DNA of 64,000 nucleotides, from NCBI RefSeq assembly GCF_001555965.1, contig NZ_LSHX01000035.1, positions 1-64,000 of the forward strand, read 5' to 3'. The translations under genes and the position numbers were made by a program. Under the pieces are notes generated by a model. That model saw nothing but the letters and a program-made list of their open reading frames with translations. It was not told where the DNA came from and did no database searches. Positions 7,335 through 16,354 of this stretch are shown here, in pieces (the first letter of the stretch is position 1; every line of letters begins with the position of its first letter). Origin of the DNA: Sphingomonas sp. CCH21-G11. GTDB taxonomy: Bacteria; Pseudomonadota; Alphaproteobacteria; Sphingomonadales; Sphingomonadaceae.

Positions 7335-9133
7335 TGGCCTACCCGAACAGTGGCGCCGACACGCTGGCCCGTCGCCGTGCAGCTGGGGCGCCGTCGCTCT
7401 CGGCCAAGCCCTTCGGCGCAGTGTCGGGCTCGGACGTTAGCAATGCACAGCGCACCAAAAATCGCGAGAAGATCATGGAGGCGCACGTCGAGGCGCGCGG
7501 CCTGGGCCTCGGGCTGCTGCTCGACGGGCAATACGAGATCGGCGGCGGGCCGCTCGACCTGCGCGGCGCTGGCACGATGATCTACTGTGGCAGCAACGCC
7601 CGCATCCGCCAGTTCTCCAACGACGTCCAGATCGTACAGTTCGGCGGCGACCTGTCGTCGATTACGGGCACGCTGAACCTATGGCACGACCAGGTCCAGG
7701 GCAACACAGGCGCGTCGATCGTGCGCGACGGCACCGGCGGCGCTATTGCGTTTGAGCTTTGGGACGCGGTTCGCTGCACGATCGACCAGATCCGCACGTT
7801 CCGGTCGGCTTACGGCGTCTGCATTGCCGACGCCAATGCGGACGGCACAGCCAACCAGATGTTCGACACGACGTTCGGCTCGATCGACGTCAACTATGCG
7901 ACCTATCGCGGCGTCGATCTTCGGTCGCGCGGCGGGGGCTCGACGGCCAGCTTCATCGGCGCGCTGAAGGTGCGTGGGCAGGGCCTGGGGCAGCGGACCG
8001 ACATGAACGTGCCGATCGTCCTTGGCCAGATGCGGCTGTCGGTCGGCTGCCTCAACGTCGAGCACATGCGCTATGGCGCGGTGGTGAGCGCGGACGGCCT
8101 GTCTCGCGACGGCGCGATCTACCTGTCGGACGGCCAATTGACTGTGGACCAGCTCCACTTCGAGGGCATCGAGTTCGTCGGCAACAACCGCTCGCTTATG
8201 CTGGCCAACACCCGGTCGGTGATCAAGGCGCGCACGACCGATGTCCACGACATCTTCCTGACCACGGCCAACGGCGTGACGAACGCCTATCTGGCATCGC
8301 TGTTCGGAACAGGCGCCAGTGTCGATTTGGGGATGCTGGAGCTTCGCACCGCGTCCGGCGCGCCAAATACCGGGGTCATTGATGCCGGCGTGACGCTGGG
8401 GCTTGCCCGGTCCAGCGCGGCCGTGACGCGCGGCGAGTTCCGGCTCGGCCGCGTCATCTCCAGCACGGGGCTCTCCTATATCAGCGCGGTCACGACGAAC
8501 GACCAGCGGGTGACCAAGGAAATCGACGGTGTCGAGCGGCGCAAGGCATTCCGCGTCGGTCAGATGATCACTGGCGACAACGAGGCGAACGGCACGCTGC
8601 TTATGCTGGCGAACACGATGTATGCGCATCGGGTCGAAATCCATGAGCCGGTCACGTTCGACCAGTTCGTCATGCGCGTGACGGGCGCGGGCGGCACCGG
8701 GGCGGAAATCACGGCGGCGCTGTATCACCACACCGGCAACCCGATCCAGCCCGGGGCGCTGGTGGCGGCGGCGACCGGGACGAAGATGGCCGCGGCGGCG
8801 ACCGGCGAGCGGACGATGACCGGGGCAGGCGTGATCATGCCGGGCGTCTATTGGTTCGCCAGCCAGGCCTTCAGCCCCGGCGTCTATCCGACTGTCACCG
8901 CGATCGCCGGCAGCGCCGCCAACACCAGCAACACGTTCGTGGGCACCACGACGACCGATGCGCTCAATGCATCCGGCAGCGCTGTTACTGGTGTGACCGT
9001 TGCCAACAACGTGGCCGATCAGGCGGCCTGGAATGCCTTCGCGTTTCCGGCGACGTTCCCGGCAGGGGCGGCTCCGCAGGTGGGTGCCACCCCGCGCGTC
9101 GCGCTGCGGGCGTCGGTTGTGGTGGGTGTCTGA
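7334..9133 (+). CDS. Phage tail spike with beta-helix-like fold
   Basis: The product is 599 aa. After an Ala-rich start and a helical linker (residues ~40-55), residues ~60-330 carry repetitive short beta segments with Asn/Gly/Asp turns (GGGPLDLRGAGTMIYCGSNA, DVNYATYRGVDLRSRGGGST), as in right-handed beta-helix spikes. The C-terminal ~170 residues change to a jelly-roll-like region with GAGGTGAEITAALYH and Gly/Ala/Thr-rich strands. Likely function is host-surface binding or depolymerisation; no catalytic site can be identified by eye. It is packed between small tail genes with overlapping codons. Confidence 0.68.
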   Translation: MAYPNSGADTLARRRAAGAPSLSAKPFGAVSGSDVSNAQRTKNREKIMEAHVEARGLGLGLLLDGQYEIGGGPLDLRGAGTMIYCGSNARIRQFSNDVQIVQFGGDLSSITGTLNLWHDQVQGNTGASIVRDGTGGAIAFELWDAVRCTIDQIRTFRSAYGVCIADANADGTANQMFDTTFGSIDVNYATYRGVDLRSRGGGSTASFIGALKVRGQGLGQRTDMNVPIVLGQMRLSVGCLNVEHMRYGAVVSADGLSRDGAIYLSDGQLTVDQLHFEGIEFVGNNRSLMLANTRSVIKARTTDVHDIFLTTANGVTNAYLASLFGTGASVDLGMLELRTASGAPNTGVIDAGVTLGLARSSAAVTRGEFRLGRVISSTGLSYISAVTTNDQRVTKEIDGVERRKAFRVGQMITGDNEANGTLLMLANTMYAHRVEIHEPVTFDQFVMRVTGAGGTGAEITAALYHHTGNPIQPGALVAAATGTKMAAAATGERTMTGAGVIMPGVYWFASQAFSPGVYPTVTAIAGSAANTSNTFVGTTTTDALNASGSAVTGVTVANNVADQAAWNAFAFPATFPAGAAPQVGATPRVALRASVVVGV

Positions 9134-9657
9134 TGGCGCTCTTTTGGCTGATCCCGCCGATTCTCGTCTTCGACCGGCCGAACTCGAGCAATGGCCAGTC
9201 GCGCGCGCCAATCATCATCATGTATGGCAACCCGACATCCAACGCCGCCGTGCTCGCCCAGGAGCTGGCCGAGTTCACCGCGAAATGGCTGCTGCTCTAT
9301 CTGCCGGCGATCGCGGTCGCCTGGCTCGCCTGGCGTCACGTTCACTTCATCGCGCCTGCGCTGATCCTGCCGCCGGCATTCGTGATACAGCGCCTGCCGC
9401 CCCTGCGTCGCCAGCTCGAGCTGCTCGGCCACGAGGTCGAGGCCCAGGCGGCCGAGCTGCTCTACGGCACGCCGGCCGCCGAGGTGCGAAAGTGGGAGGT
9501 CGTCGCGCTGGCCCGGCCGACCAATTATGGCGGGGTGTTCAAGGACTGGTCGGACGAGCGGATCGGCGCCAGCCTTAGCGCCCGCGCCGGCATCGCGCGC
9601 CGGGCTGCGCGCCTGTTCATGCCGATCCTGACCAGGTTCAAGCGGCGCTACCGCTGA
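9133..9657 (+). CDS. Prophage membrane-associated protein, unknown
   Basis: The product is 174 aa with two or three hydrophobic stretches: residues ~2-12, ~50-65 (WLLLYLPAIAVAWLAW) and ~70-86 (FIAPALILPPAFVIQ). The C-terminal half is Arg-rich and basic. It could be a lysis-module or tail-region membrane protein, but no endolysin or holin signature is visible. The start overlaps the spike stop. It is the last gene before a ~240-bp gap. Confidence 0.5.
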   Translation: MALFWLIPPILVFDRPNSSNGQSRAPIIIMYGNPTSNAAVLAQELAEFTAKWLLLYLPAIAVAWLAWRHVHFIAPALILPPAFVIQRLPPLRRQLELLGHEVEAQAAELLYGTPAAEVRKWEVVALARPTNYGGVFKDWSDERIGASLSARAGIARRAARLFMPILTRFKRRYR

Positions 9658-9893
9658 TATTGCAATGCACGCGTTTTTCGAGCATAAGTCTTGCAGGGCT
9701 AGAAACCCTAAACAGCGGATGGTGTGCCGACATACATGATCCATGCAGCAACCCGTCGACCGACCCTGTGTCGGGAGTGCGTGAATAAAAGACCCGGTTC
9801 GCCGGGGAATAAGCGCGCGTGTCTGTTTCACGTTTCTAGCTCCCGGCTCCAGGCGGCCTGCGCCTGGTGATGCCTCTAGAAAGGGTGAACAGC

Positions 9894-10244
9894 ATGGAAG
9901 ACACATCATGGCCACCGCACGATCAGAACCCGCTGATCGCGCTGTTCCTGAACGGAGCCGAATGGCTCAACAATCGCGAAATCGTCGAGGCCCTCGGGCA
10001 GGTGAACTCTGCGCGGCGCAACAAATCGGTCGTCGCCCATTGGGGCGATATCGATGCCGTCTTGGGCGCAGAAACTAAGCTGCTTAGGGTGGTGCATAAT
10101 GGGGTCGAGACGGGTCGGCCGTTGCGCGTGTTCTCGAAAACAGCGCTGCTTCTCATCGGCATGTCGGCGCGGGTGCCCAACGCGGATGGCTTTCGGCGCT
10201 GGGTCGCTGAACGGATGATGGAGATTCACCATGCCCAAGCATGA
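9894..10244 (+). CDS. Prophage hypothetical protein, weakly antirepressor-like
   Basis: From the ATG at 9894 the product is 116 aa. The AAGGG at 9881-9885 lies 8 bases upstream and decides this start over the in-frame GTG at 9867. The last half (LRVFSKTALLLIGMSARVPN, then FRRWVAERM) faintly recalls the 'L.I..S..P.A..FRRWV' region of phage antirepressors of the BRO/KilA-N kind; I would not rely on it. The preceding 9658-9893 holds a CCCGG-TTCG-CCGGG hairpin (9793-9806) and probably a promoter. The gene overlaps the next one. Confidence 0.5.
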   Translation: MEDTSWPPHDQNPLIALFLNGAEWLNNREIVEALGQVNSARRNKSVVAHWGDIDAVLGAETKLLRVVHNGVETGRPLRVFSKTALLLIGMSARVPNADGFRRWVAERMMEIHHAQA

Positions 10245-10443
10245 CATTCCGCTGACGGTCGCCGCGACCGACGAGCTTGGGAAGAAGGTGCTCCGCGTCG
10301 CACAGTCGCTCAACTTCCTCACCGATCTGGCCGCAAAGGCGCATGACGGTACGCTCCAGCTCGACGGGATCGGTCTATCCGCCGTCCTCGGCCTCATCGC
10401 TGATCAGGCGTCGGACGTCGCCGAGCACTACCCAGCTTCCTGA
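10231..10443 (+). CDS. Small prophage protein, 70 aa
   Basis: The product is a 70-aa helical protein (ATDELGKKVLRVAQSLNFLT, then GIGLSAVLGLIADQASDVAE). Its start lies 14 bases inside the previous gene. It is followed within 15 bases by a strong terminator, so it closes the transcript. No family recognised. Confidence 0.5.
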   Translation: MPKHDIPLTVAATDELGKKVLRVAQSLNFLTDLAAKAHDGTLQLDGIGLSAVLGLIADQASDVAEHYPAS

Positions 10444-10457
10444 ACCCCCTCTAAGAG

Positions 10458-10490
10458 CCCCCTTACGACCGCGTGAGGGGGTTCTTTTTT
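10458..10490 (+). terminator. Rho-independent terminator ending the prophage transcript
   Basis: A 9-bp stem (10458-10466 with 10473-10481, one G-T pair) with a 6-base loop is followed by TTCTTTTTT. It lies just after the 70-aa gene. The following 318 bases up to leuB have no gene and hold chromosomal repeats, so the phage-chromosome boundary is probably close to here. Confidence 0.85.
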
Positions 10491-10642
10491 GCCCGATGAT
10501 CAAAAACAAAGTGCTCTAACTGGTCTGTCAAAATTCTCTCGAAACTCTTGTCACGCTACAGGCGGGGTGAGGTGGCGAGGCCCCACCCCAACCCCTCCCC
10601 TGAAGGGGAGGGGCTTTCGTGTACGATCCCCGCCTAGCGTCT

Positions 10643-10725
10643 CGTCACCCCGGGCTTGACCCGGGGTCCCGCTGCCTCTTAGGCCGCGCGACATAGCGGG
10701 GCCCCGGGTCAAGCCCGGGGCGACG
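10643..10725. repeat. Intergenic inverted repeat, 31-nt arms
   Basis: Arms at 10643-10673 and 10695-10725 are inverted copies of one another with two mismatches; each carries the core CGGGCTTGACCCGGGG. A third copy stands alone at 12986-13016. Such GC-rich palindromes are common between sphingomonad genes. The upstream 10555-10615 also contains a CCCCTCCCC-type repeat element. No gene was found between 10491 and 10808. Confidence 0.8.
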
Positions 10726-10808
10726 GATTCAGGGGTAAGTGCGCGCAATGGCGTTCGAAGTGCTTGCCTTCCTCTTGGGCATGCGCGCGGGGAGTGGGGA
10801 AAGCAGGC

Positions 10809-11852
10809 ATGGCATTGATCGCGGTACTCGCAGGGGACGGCATCGGGCCGGAAGTGACGGCGGCCGCCGTGCGGGTGCTCGACGCGCTGGGGCTTGGCCT
10901 GGCGTTCGAGGAAGCGCCGGTTGGCGGGGCGGCCTATGCGGCGAACGGGCATCCGCTGCCGCCGGCGACGCTCGACCTGGCCCGGCGGGCCGACGCGATC
11001 CTGTTCGGTGCGGTCGGCGATCCGCGTTTCGACACGGTCGAGCGGCGGTTGCGCCCCGAACAGGCGATATTGGGCCTGCGCGCCGAATTGGGGCTGTTCG
11101 CCAATCTGCGCCCCGCGCGGTTGATGCCGGGGCTGGAGGAGGCCTCCGCGCTGCGCCCCGAAGTCGCGCGTGCCATCGACCTGCTGATCGTGCGCGAGCT
11201 GAACGGCGACGTCTATTTCGGCGAGAAGGGGATGCGCACCACGCCCGATGGCCGCCGCGAGGGTTATGACGTGATGCGCTATGCCGAGGACGAGGTGCGG
11301 CGCATCGCGCATGTCGGGTTTCGGGCCGCGATGGGGCGTCAGCGGCGGTTGTGCTCGGTCGACAAGGCCAATGTGCTGGAAACCAGCCAATTGTGGCGCG
11401 ACGTCGTGATCGAGGTCGCGGCCGAATACCGTCAAGTCGAGCTGACCCACATGTATGTCGACAATGCCGCGATGCAGCTGGTGCGCAATCCCGGCCAGTT
11501 CGACGTCATTCTGACCGGCAATCTGTTCGGCGACATCCTGTCGGATCAGGCGAGCATGTGCGTGGGCTCGATCGGGATGCTGCCATCGGCCTCGCTCGAT
11601 GCGGCGGGCAAGGGGCTGTACGAGCCGATCCACGGCTCCGCCCCCGACATTGCGGGCCAGGGCAAGGCCAACCCGTGCGCGGCGATCCTGTCGGCGGCGA
11701 TGCTGCTGCGCCATTCGCTGGGCGAGGCCGCGGCGGCGGACCGGATCGAGGCGGCGGTGGCGGCGGCGGTGGCCGGCGGTGCGCGGACCGGCGACCTGGG
11801 CGGCACGCTGTCGACCGGGGCGATGGCCGACCGGATCATCGCGGCATTGTGA
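10809..11852 (+). CDS. leuB: 3-isopropylmalate dehydrogenase
   Basis: The product is 347 aa, the usual length for the family. It oxidises and decarboxylates 3-isopropylmalate in leucine synthesis. Seen: [20 protein letters not shown] at the start, substrate-binding arginines in [20 protein letters not shown], the [17 protein letters not shown] region with the family tyrosine, [14 protein letters not shown], the metal-binding aspartates in '[19 protein letters not shown]', and [15 protein letters not shown] near the NAD site. The start at 10809 leads directly into the family N-terminus. The stop overlaps the GTG of the glycosyltransferase, so the two are probably cotranscribed, although they belong to different pathways. 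Confidence 0.96.
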   Translation: MALIAVLAGDGIGPEVTAAAVRVLDALGLGLAFEEAPVGGAAYAANGHPLPPATLDLARRADAILFGAVGDPRFDTVERRLRPEQAILGLRAELGLFANLRPARLMPGLEEASALRPEVARAIDLLIVRELNGDVYFGEKGMRTTPDGRREGYDVMRYAEDEVRRIAHVGFRAAMGRQRRLCSVDKANVLETSQLWRDVVIEVAAEYRQVELTHMYVDNAAMQLVRNPGQFDVILTGNLFGDILSDQASMCVGSIGMLPSASLDAAGKGLYEPIHGSAPDIAGQGKANPCAAILSAAMLLRHSLGEAAAADRIEAAVAAAVAGGARTGDLGGTLSTGAMADRIIAAL

Positions 11853-12979
11853 CGACGGGGGTGGGCGCGCCCCTGACCCTGGCCGTCGTCGTGCCCGTGT
11901 TCAACGAACGCGGCAATGTCGCGCGGATGGTCGACCGGTTGGCCGCCGTGCTGGGGCCGGACGGGTGGGAAGCGATCTTCGTCGATGACGACAGCCCCGA
12001 CGGCACGGCGGGCGCGGCGCGCGAGCTGGCGCGGGTCGATCCGCGCGTGCGGGTGATCCAGCGGATCGGTCGGCGCGGGCTGGCGACCGCGTGCATCGAG
12101 GGGATGTGCGCGACGGCCGCGCCGCTGGTGGCGGTGATCGACGGCGACCTTCAGCATGACGAGGCGTTGCTGCCCCGGATGCGCGACCTGCTGAACGCCG
12201 ATCCGGCGCTAGATCTGGTGATCGGATCGCGCTTCATGCCCGGTGGGGGCACCGGCGACTGGGATCGCGACCGCATCGCCAAGTCGCGGCTGGCGACGCG
12301 GCTGGCGCGCGCGGTGCTGAAGGCCGAGCTGACCGATCCGATGAGCGGGTTCTTCATGATCCGCAGCGCCGTTGTGCGCGCGCTGGTGCCGCGCCTGTCG
12401 GGCATCGGCTTCAAGATCCTGCTCGACATCCTGACCTCGGCAGCGCGGCCGCTGAGATTTGTCGAGCTGCCCTATGTCTTTCGCGCGCGCGTCGAGGGCG
12501 AGAGCAAGCTCGACCATGTCGTCGCGCTCGAATATCTGATCGCGCTCTATGACCGGTTGCTCGGCTGGCTGGTGCCGGTGCGCTTTGCGATGTTCGCCAG
12601 CGTCGGCGCGATGGGCGCGGCGGTGCATCTGGGCGTCCTGTCGCTGCTGCTGGCGGTGAGCGACGCGCGCTTTCTGACCGCGCAGATTGCCGCGACGCTG
12701 ACCGCGATGACGTTCAATTTCCTGCTCAACAACGCGCTGACCTATCGCGACAAAAGGCTGCGCGGGGCGCGGGCGCTGATCGGCGGCTGGCTGTCCTTCT
12801 GCACGGTGTGCGCGGTGGGGGCGGTGGCCAATGTCGGCGTGGCGGAGTTTCTCTATACCGCGCGGCAGGGCAATTGGGCGCTGTCGGCGCTGGCGGGGAT
12901 CGCGGTGGCGGCGGTGTGGAATTTCGCGGTGTCGTCGCGCTTCACCTGGGGCCGCTATGGCCGGCGGCGGAGTGTGTGA
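11849..12979 (+). CDS. Polyprenyl-phosphate glycosyltransferase with GtrA-type membrane domain
   Basis: The product is 376 aa. Residues ~10-235 are a GT2-family DPM1-like domain: [45 protein letters not shown] (DxD motif), then [10 protein letters not shown]. Residues ~245-370 form four membrane helices of the GtrA/DPMS family ([20 protein letters not shown], ending [16 protein letters not shown]). It should transfer a sugar, often mannose or glucose, from a nucleotide donor to a polyprenyl phosphate at the inner membrane. It starts with a GTG overlapping leuB. The next gene on the opposite strand is a PMT-type mannosyltransferase that could use this lipid-linked sugar. Confidence 0.88.
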   Translation: MTTGVGAPLTLAVVVPVFNERGNVARMVDRLAAVLGPDGWEAIFVDDDSPDGTAGAARELARVDPRVRVIQRIGRRGLATACIEGMCATAAPLVAVIDGDLQHDEALLPRMRDLLNADPALDLVIGSRFMPGGGTGDWDRDRIAKSRLATRLARAVLKAELTDPMSGFFMIRSAVVRALVPRLSGIGFKILLDILTSAARPLRFVELPYVFRARVEGESKLDHVVALEYLIALYDRLLGWLVPVRFAMFASVGAMGAAVHLGVLSLLLAVSDARFLTAQIAATLTAMTFNFLLNNALTYRDKRLRGARALIGGWLSFCTVCAVGAVANVGVAEFLYTARQGNWALSALAGIAVAAVWNFAVSSRFTWGRYGRRRSV

Positions 12980-12985
12980 GGGGGA

Positions 12986-13016
12986 AGCGGGACCCCGGTT
13001 CAAGCCCGGGGTGACG
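12986..13016 (-). repeat. Single copy of the 31-nt intergenic repeat
   Basis: This 31-mer is the reverse complement of the arm at 10643-10673 with one mismatch. It lies between two convergent genes and may help end their transcripts, though no T-run follows. Confidence 0.75.
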
Positions 13017-13065
13017 AAGCGTAACGAGCCCGGTTTTGCAAGGATGTCTCTGTTCGCGCGCCAGC

Positions 13066-14322
13066 TCACCGCCAGCTGTCGAACCACATCCACTTCTCGA
13101 ACCCGCGCGCGTCGGGCAGCGCGGCCCCCGACAGGATCGGGTAGAACCACGCGAACAGCACCGCGCTCAACGCGACGAACAGGAAATCGATCTCGCGCCG
13201 CCGCCCCCGTGCGAAGCGGTGGAACACGCCCGCCAGCACCGCGCACAGGATCAGCGCGGACAGGTGGTAGTAATAATAAAATCCCAGCGACTTGGGGATG
13301 ACGATCCATATCGCGAGCGATGCGATCCAAGCCAATGACAGCCAGCGTTCGCGCGCGCCCGCCCACAGCCCCGCCGCGACCGCGATCAGCCCGCCCCACA
13401 TGATCGCGGGATTGCCGACCAGCAGCACGCCGCGCTGCACGCCGTCGATATCGGGTTCGTAGAAATACCAGATCGGGCGCAGCATGAGCGGCCATTGCCA
13501 CCAGCGCGACTGATAGGTGTGCGGGGCGAGGATTTGCGTCTGCTGGCGGTACATGTCGAGCTGGAACGGGATCAGCCGGGCAAGCGTCAGCGGATCGCGC
13601 GCATAGAAGAACGCCGGCGCGAAGGTCAGGAGATAGGTGGCGATGCTGACCCCGCCGAGCAGCGCGAGCGACGCGGTCAGCGGCATGCCCCCGAAACGCG
13701 CGCCCGGCCGGCGCGTGCGCAGGGTGCGGTCCTGCACCGCGCATGCGACCAGCACGGCGCAGGCCATCGCCACATAGGGGATCGCCGCCCATTTGACCGC
13801 GACCGCGAGGCCACAGAGGATCGCCGCAACGCCGAGGCGGATGGCAGCCACCCGGGGCCGGCGCGCCTGCAACGCCCACAGCAGCGCCGCGGCGGCGAGC
13901 ATGACGAACGCGCCGAGAAACGCCTCGAGCATGCCGGTGCGCGCATGCACGAACAGCAGCTGGTTGAGCATCGCCAGCAAGGCGCCGAGCGCGGCGGTGC
14001 GCACCCGGCGGTAGGTCAGCCAGAGCAGCGCGTAGATCGCCAGCACGCTGAGCGTCCCCGCCAGCGTCGATGCCGCGCGCCAGCCCACCGGATTGTCGCC
14101 GAACCCGGCGATGCCGAGCGCGATCAGCGCCTTGCCGAGCAAGGGGTGTTCGGTGTTCCACGGCTGTTCGAGCGCGAGCAGCACGCGGGCGGCGGCGACA
14201 TAATGGCTTTCGTCGAAGACCAGGCGCGCCGGCTGGCCGAGATGGATGGTGAACAGCAGTTGCGCCGCAAGTGCGAGCAACAGCGCGGTCAGCATCGGAT
14301 GGTCACGCAGGCGGGCGATCAT
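13066..14322 (-). CDS. PMT-family protein/lipid O-mannosyltransferase
   Basis: The product is 418 aa with about ten membrane helices. The first periplasmic loop has FDESHYVAAARVLL followed by PWNTEHPLLGKALIALG, the acidic-plus-EHPPL-like signature of the GT39/PMT group, which takes a sugar from polyprenyl phosphate and adds it to Ser/Thr of exported proteins. Conserved aromatic loops follow (SRWWQWPLMLRPIWYFYEPD, KSLGFYYYYHLSALI). It ends convergent with the glycosyltransferase at 11849, a pairing that suggests donor synthesis and use. A lipid-modifying role (ArnT-like) cannot be excluded. Confidence 0.85.
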   Translation of the reverse strand: MIARLRDHPMLTALLLALAAQLLFTIHLGQPARLVFDESHYVAAARVLLALEQPWNTEHPLLGKALIALGIAGFGDNPVGWRAASTLAGTLSVLAIYALLWLTYRRVRTAALGALLAMLNQLLFVHARTGMLEAFLGAFVMLAAAALLWALQARRPRVAAIRLGVAAILCGLAVAVKWAAIPYVAMACAVLVACAVQDRTLRTRRPGARFGGMPLTASLALLGGVSIATYLLTFAPAFFYARDPLTLARLIPFQLDMYRQQTQILAPHTYQSRWWQWPLMLRPIWYFYEPDIDGVQRGVLLVGNPAIMWGGLIAVAAGLWAGARERWLSLAWIASLAIWIVIPKSLGFYYYYHLSALILCAVLAGVFHRFARGRRREIDFLFVALSAVLFAWFYPILSGAALPDARGFEKWMWFDSWR

Positions 14323-14382
14323 GGCGGCGGGCTCTAGCGCCCCGACGCGCCGGGAGCCAGCGCGCTTGTCCCGAATTGCGTC

Positions 14383-14428
14383 GGCGGCCGCAGCGATGCT
14401 TGCGTCCGCCGCTTTGCCCCGGCAAAGC
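14383..14428 (+). promoter_or_regulatory. Structured leader in front of metZ
   Basis: There are two adjacent hairpins. The first pairs 14383-14387 with 14406-14410 and 14389-14392 with 14401-14404 around an 8-base loop. The second is a perfect 8-bp stem (14411-14418 with 14421-14428). The second ends one base before the putative ribosome-binding site and 8 bases before the ATG, so it could control translation. It does not match the SAM-II riboswitch pattern that I know for alphaproteobacterial methionine genes. Confidence 0.4.
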
Positions 14429-14435
14429 AGGGCGC

Positions 14436-15641
14436 ATGAAGCGCAACACCGGCCAAGATCGCGCGATCACGCGCCACTGGCGTCCCGCGACCCGGGCGGT
14501 GCGCGGTGGTACCGCGCGCAGCGAATATGGGGAGACGTCGGAGGCGCTGTTCCTGACCTCCGGCTATGCCTATGACTGCGCGGGCGACGCGGCGGCGCGC
14601 TTTGCCGGCGACCAGGCGGGCATGACCTATTCGCGGCTGCAGAATCCGACGGTCGAAATGCTCGAACAGCGCATCGCGCTGATCGAGGGAGCGGAGGCGT
14701 GCCGCGCGACGGCGAGCGGCATGGCGGCGATGACCGCGGCGCTGCTGTGCCAGCTTCAGCAGGGCGACCATGTCGTCGCGGGCCGCGCGCTGTTCGGGTC
14801 CTGCCGCTGGCTGACCGATACGCTGCTGCCCAAATTCGGCATCGCGACCACGATCGTCGATGCGCGCGATCCCCAGCAGTTCGCCGACGCCGTCCGGCCG
14901 GAAACCAGGGTTTTCTTCTTCGAAACCCCCGCCAATCCGACGATGGACATCGTCGACCTGGCGGCGGTGTGCGGCATCGCGCGCGAGCGCGGCATCGTGA
15001 GCGTCGTCGACAATGCCTTTGCCACGCCGGCATTGCAGCGGCCGATGGAATTCGGCGCGGATGTCGTCGCCTATTCGGCGACCAAGATGATGGACGGGCA
15101 GGGCCGCGTGCTCGCGGGCGCGGTGTGCGGCAGCGAAGATTTCATCACCGACACGCTGCTGCCCTTTACCCGCAACACCGGGCCGACGCTCAGCGCGTTC
15201 AATGCCTGGGTGGTCCTGAAGGGGCTGGAAACGCTGGACCTGCGCATCCGCCGCCAGTCGGAAAATGCGCTCGCCGTGGGGCGTTTCCTGGAAGGCCGCG
15301 TGCCGCGCATCCTGCATCCCGGCCTGTCCAGCCACCCGCAGCACAATCTGGCGATGCGCCAGATGGATATGGCGGGGTGCATCTTTGCCTTCGAGGTCGA
15401 GGGACGCGCGCAGGCGCACGGCCTGCTCGACGCGCTCGAGCTGATCGATATTTCCAACAATATCGGCGATTCGCGCTCGCTGATGACGCATCCCGCGTCG
15501 ACCACGCATTCGAGCGTGGCGGAGGAGAAGCGGCTGGAGATGGGCATCGGCGAGGGGCTGCTGCGCCTGAATGTCGGGCTGGAGGACCCCGCCGACCTGA
15601 TCGACGACCTCGACCGCGCGCTGAAGGCGGTGGGGCTGTGA
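14436..15641 (+). CDS. metZ: O-succinylhomoserine sulfhydrylase
   Basis: The product is 401 aa of the Cys/Met-metabolism PLP family. Seen: TSGYAYDCAGDAAARFAGDQ (typical of MetZ), YSRLQNPTVEMLEQRIALIE, the substrate loop ASGMAAMTA, VDNAFATPALQRP, and the PLP lysine in YSATKMMDGQGRVLAGAVC. The C-terminus has SLMTHPASTTHS and RLNVGLEDPADLIDDLDRAL. It makes homocysteine from an activated homoserine and sulfide in methionine synthesis. O-acetylhomoserine as substrate cannot be excluded from sequence. It is a single gene with a structured leader upstream. Confidence 0.92.
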   Translation: MKRNTGQDRAITRHWRPATRAVRGGTARSEYGETSEALFLTSGYAYDCAGDAAARFAGDQAGMTYSRLQNPTVEMLEQRIALIEGAEACRATASGMAAMTAALLCQLQQGDHVVAGRALFGSCRWLTDTLLPKFGIATTIVDARDPQQFADAVRPETRVFFFETPANPTMDIVDLAAVCGIARERGIVSVVDNAFATPALQRPMEFGADVVAYSATKMMDGQGRVLAGAVCGSEDFITDTLLPFTRNTGPTLSAFNAWVVLKGLETLDLRIRRQSENALAVGRFLEGRVPRILHPGLSSHPQHNLAMRQMDMAGCIFAFEVEGRAQAHGLLDALELIDISNNIGDSRSLMTHPASTTHSSVAEEKRLEMGIGEGLLRLNVGLEDPADLIDDLDRALKAVGL

Positions 15642-15659
15642 ATTCGCTAACTTGTCTCT

Positions 15660-15780
15660 TTGATCCGTTCGCTTCGAGCCCTTCGACTGCCCGAAGGGCG
15701 GGCGCTCAGGATAAACTTCCGCCAGTGGCGGAAGTCGAGAAGCGTATCTCGACTTCGCTCGATACGAACGGTGCCGTTTT
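15660..15780. repeat. Composite intergenic repeat
   Basis: This stretch contains a TTCGACTGCCCGAAGGGCGG palindrome followed by the perfect TTCCGCCAGTGGCGGAA palindrome and a TATCTCGACTTCGCTCGATA palindrome. The wording (CTTCGACT...GCTCAGGAT) is that of dispersed repeats in sphingomonad genomes. No gene is seen. Confidence 0.6.
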
Positions 15781-15798
15781 ACCCCGCAGGGCGCCACA

Positions 15799-16197
15799 AT
15801 GAAGGCGCTGTTCGGCGACGTCGCGGAAACACGCGGGATCATCGTTCGCGTCGCGGTCAGTTTCCTGCCCGAACAGTCGGAGCCCGATCGCGGCCGCTGG
15901 TTCTGGGCCTATCATATCCGCATCGAGAATGACGGCGCGCTCGCCGTTCAGCTGCTCACCCGCCATTGGACGATCACCGACGGACGCGGTGCGCGCCACA
16001 CGGTCGAGGGTGAGGGCGTCGTCGGCGAGCAGCCGCTGATCGCGCCGGGCGGCAGCTTCGACTATGTCTCGGGATGCCCGCTGTCGACGCCTTCGGGGTC
16101 GATGCAGGGCAGCTATCACATGCTCGCCGAGGACGGGTCGACCTTTGACGTCGCCATCCCCAAATTCGCGCTGATCGCGCCGACGGTGGCGGGATGA
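15799..16197 (+). CDS. apaG: ApaG-family protein
   Basis: The product is 132 aa, normal family length, with a single fibronectin-III-like beta domain. Seen: TRGIIVRVAVSFLPEQSEPD, FWAYHIRIENDGALAVQLL, RHWTITDGRG, VEGEGVVGEQPLIAPGGSFD and YVSGCPLSTPSGSMQGSYHM, which together are diagnostic. ApaG has been linked to cobalt resistance and Mg efflux, and to diadenosine tetraphosphate metabolism by its location in other bacteria; its biochemical role is unsettled. It is a single gene after the metZ repeat. Confidence 0.94.
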   Translation: MKALFGDVAETRGIIVRVAVSFLPEQSEPDRGRWFWAYHIRIENDGALAVQLLTRHWTITDGRGARHTVEGEGVVGEQPLIAPGGSFDYVSGCPLSTPSGSMQGSYHMLAEDGSTFDVAIPKFALIAPTVAG

Positions 16198-16242
16198 GGG
16201 GCGAGGTGGGCGTCGTTCCTGTTCAAAGCCGGCCAAACCACA

Positions 16243-16323
16243 CGTCGTCCCGGCGGAGGCCGGGACCTCTGGCAAATGGAGCGCCCAGGTTTGCCCAAAG
16301 TCCCGGCCTCCGCCGGGACGACG
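16243..16323. repeat. Perfect 23-bp inverted repeat
   Basis: Arms at 16243-16265 and 16301-16323 are exact reverse complements (core CCCGGCGGAGGCCGGGA), separated by 35 bases. It sits between apaG and the LysR gene and may terminate apaG transcription or stabilise its mRNA. It differs in sequence from the repeat at 10643. Confidence 0.85.
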
Positions 16324-16354
16324 CTGTTCCCATGTGCAATCGGGGGGCGAACCC

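Noticed and set aside
12209..14161. A 650-codon minus-strand frame across the PMT gene and its convergent neighbour
   Set aside because: The translation is out of frame with the PMT domains and antisense to the glycosyltransferase.
14340..14435. SAM-II riboswitch upstream of metZ
   Set aside because: The conserved SAM-II loop and pseudoknot sequences I know are not present; only generic hairpins are seen.
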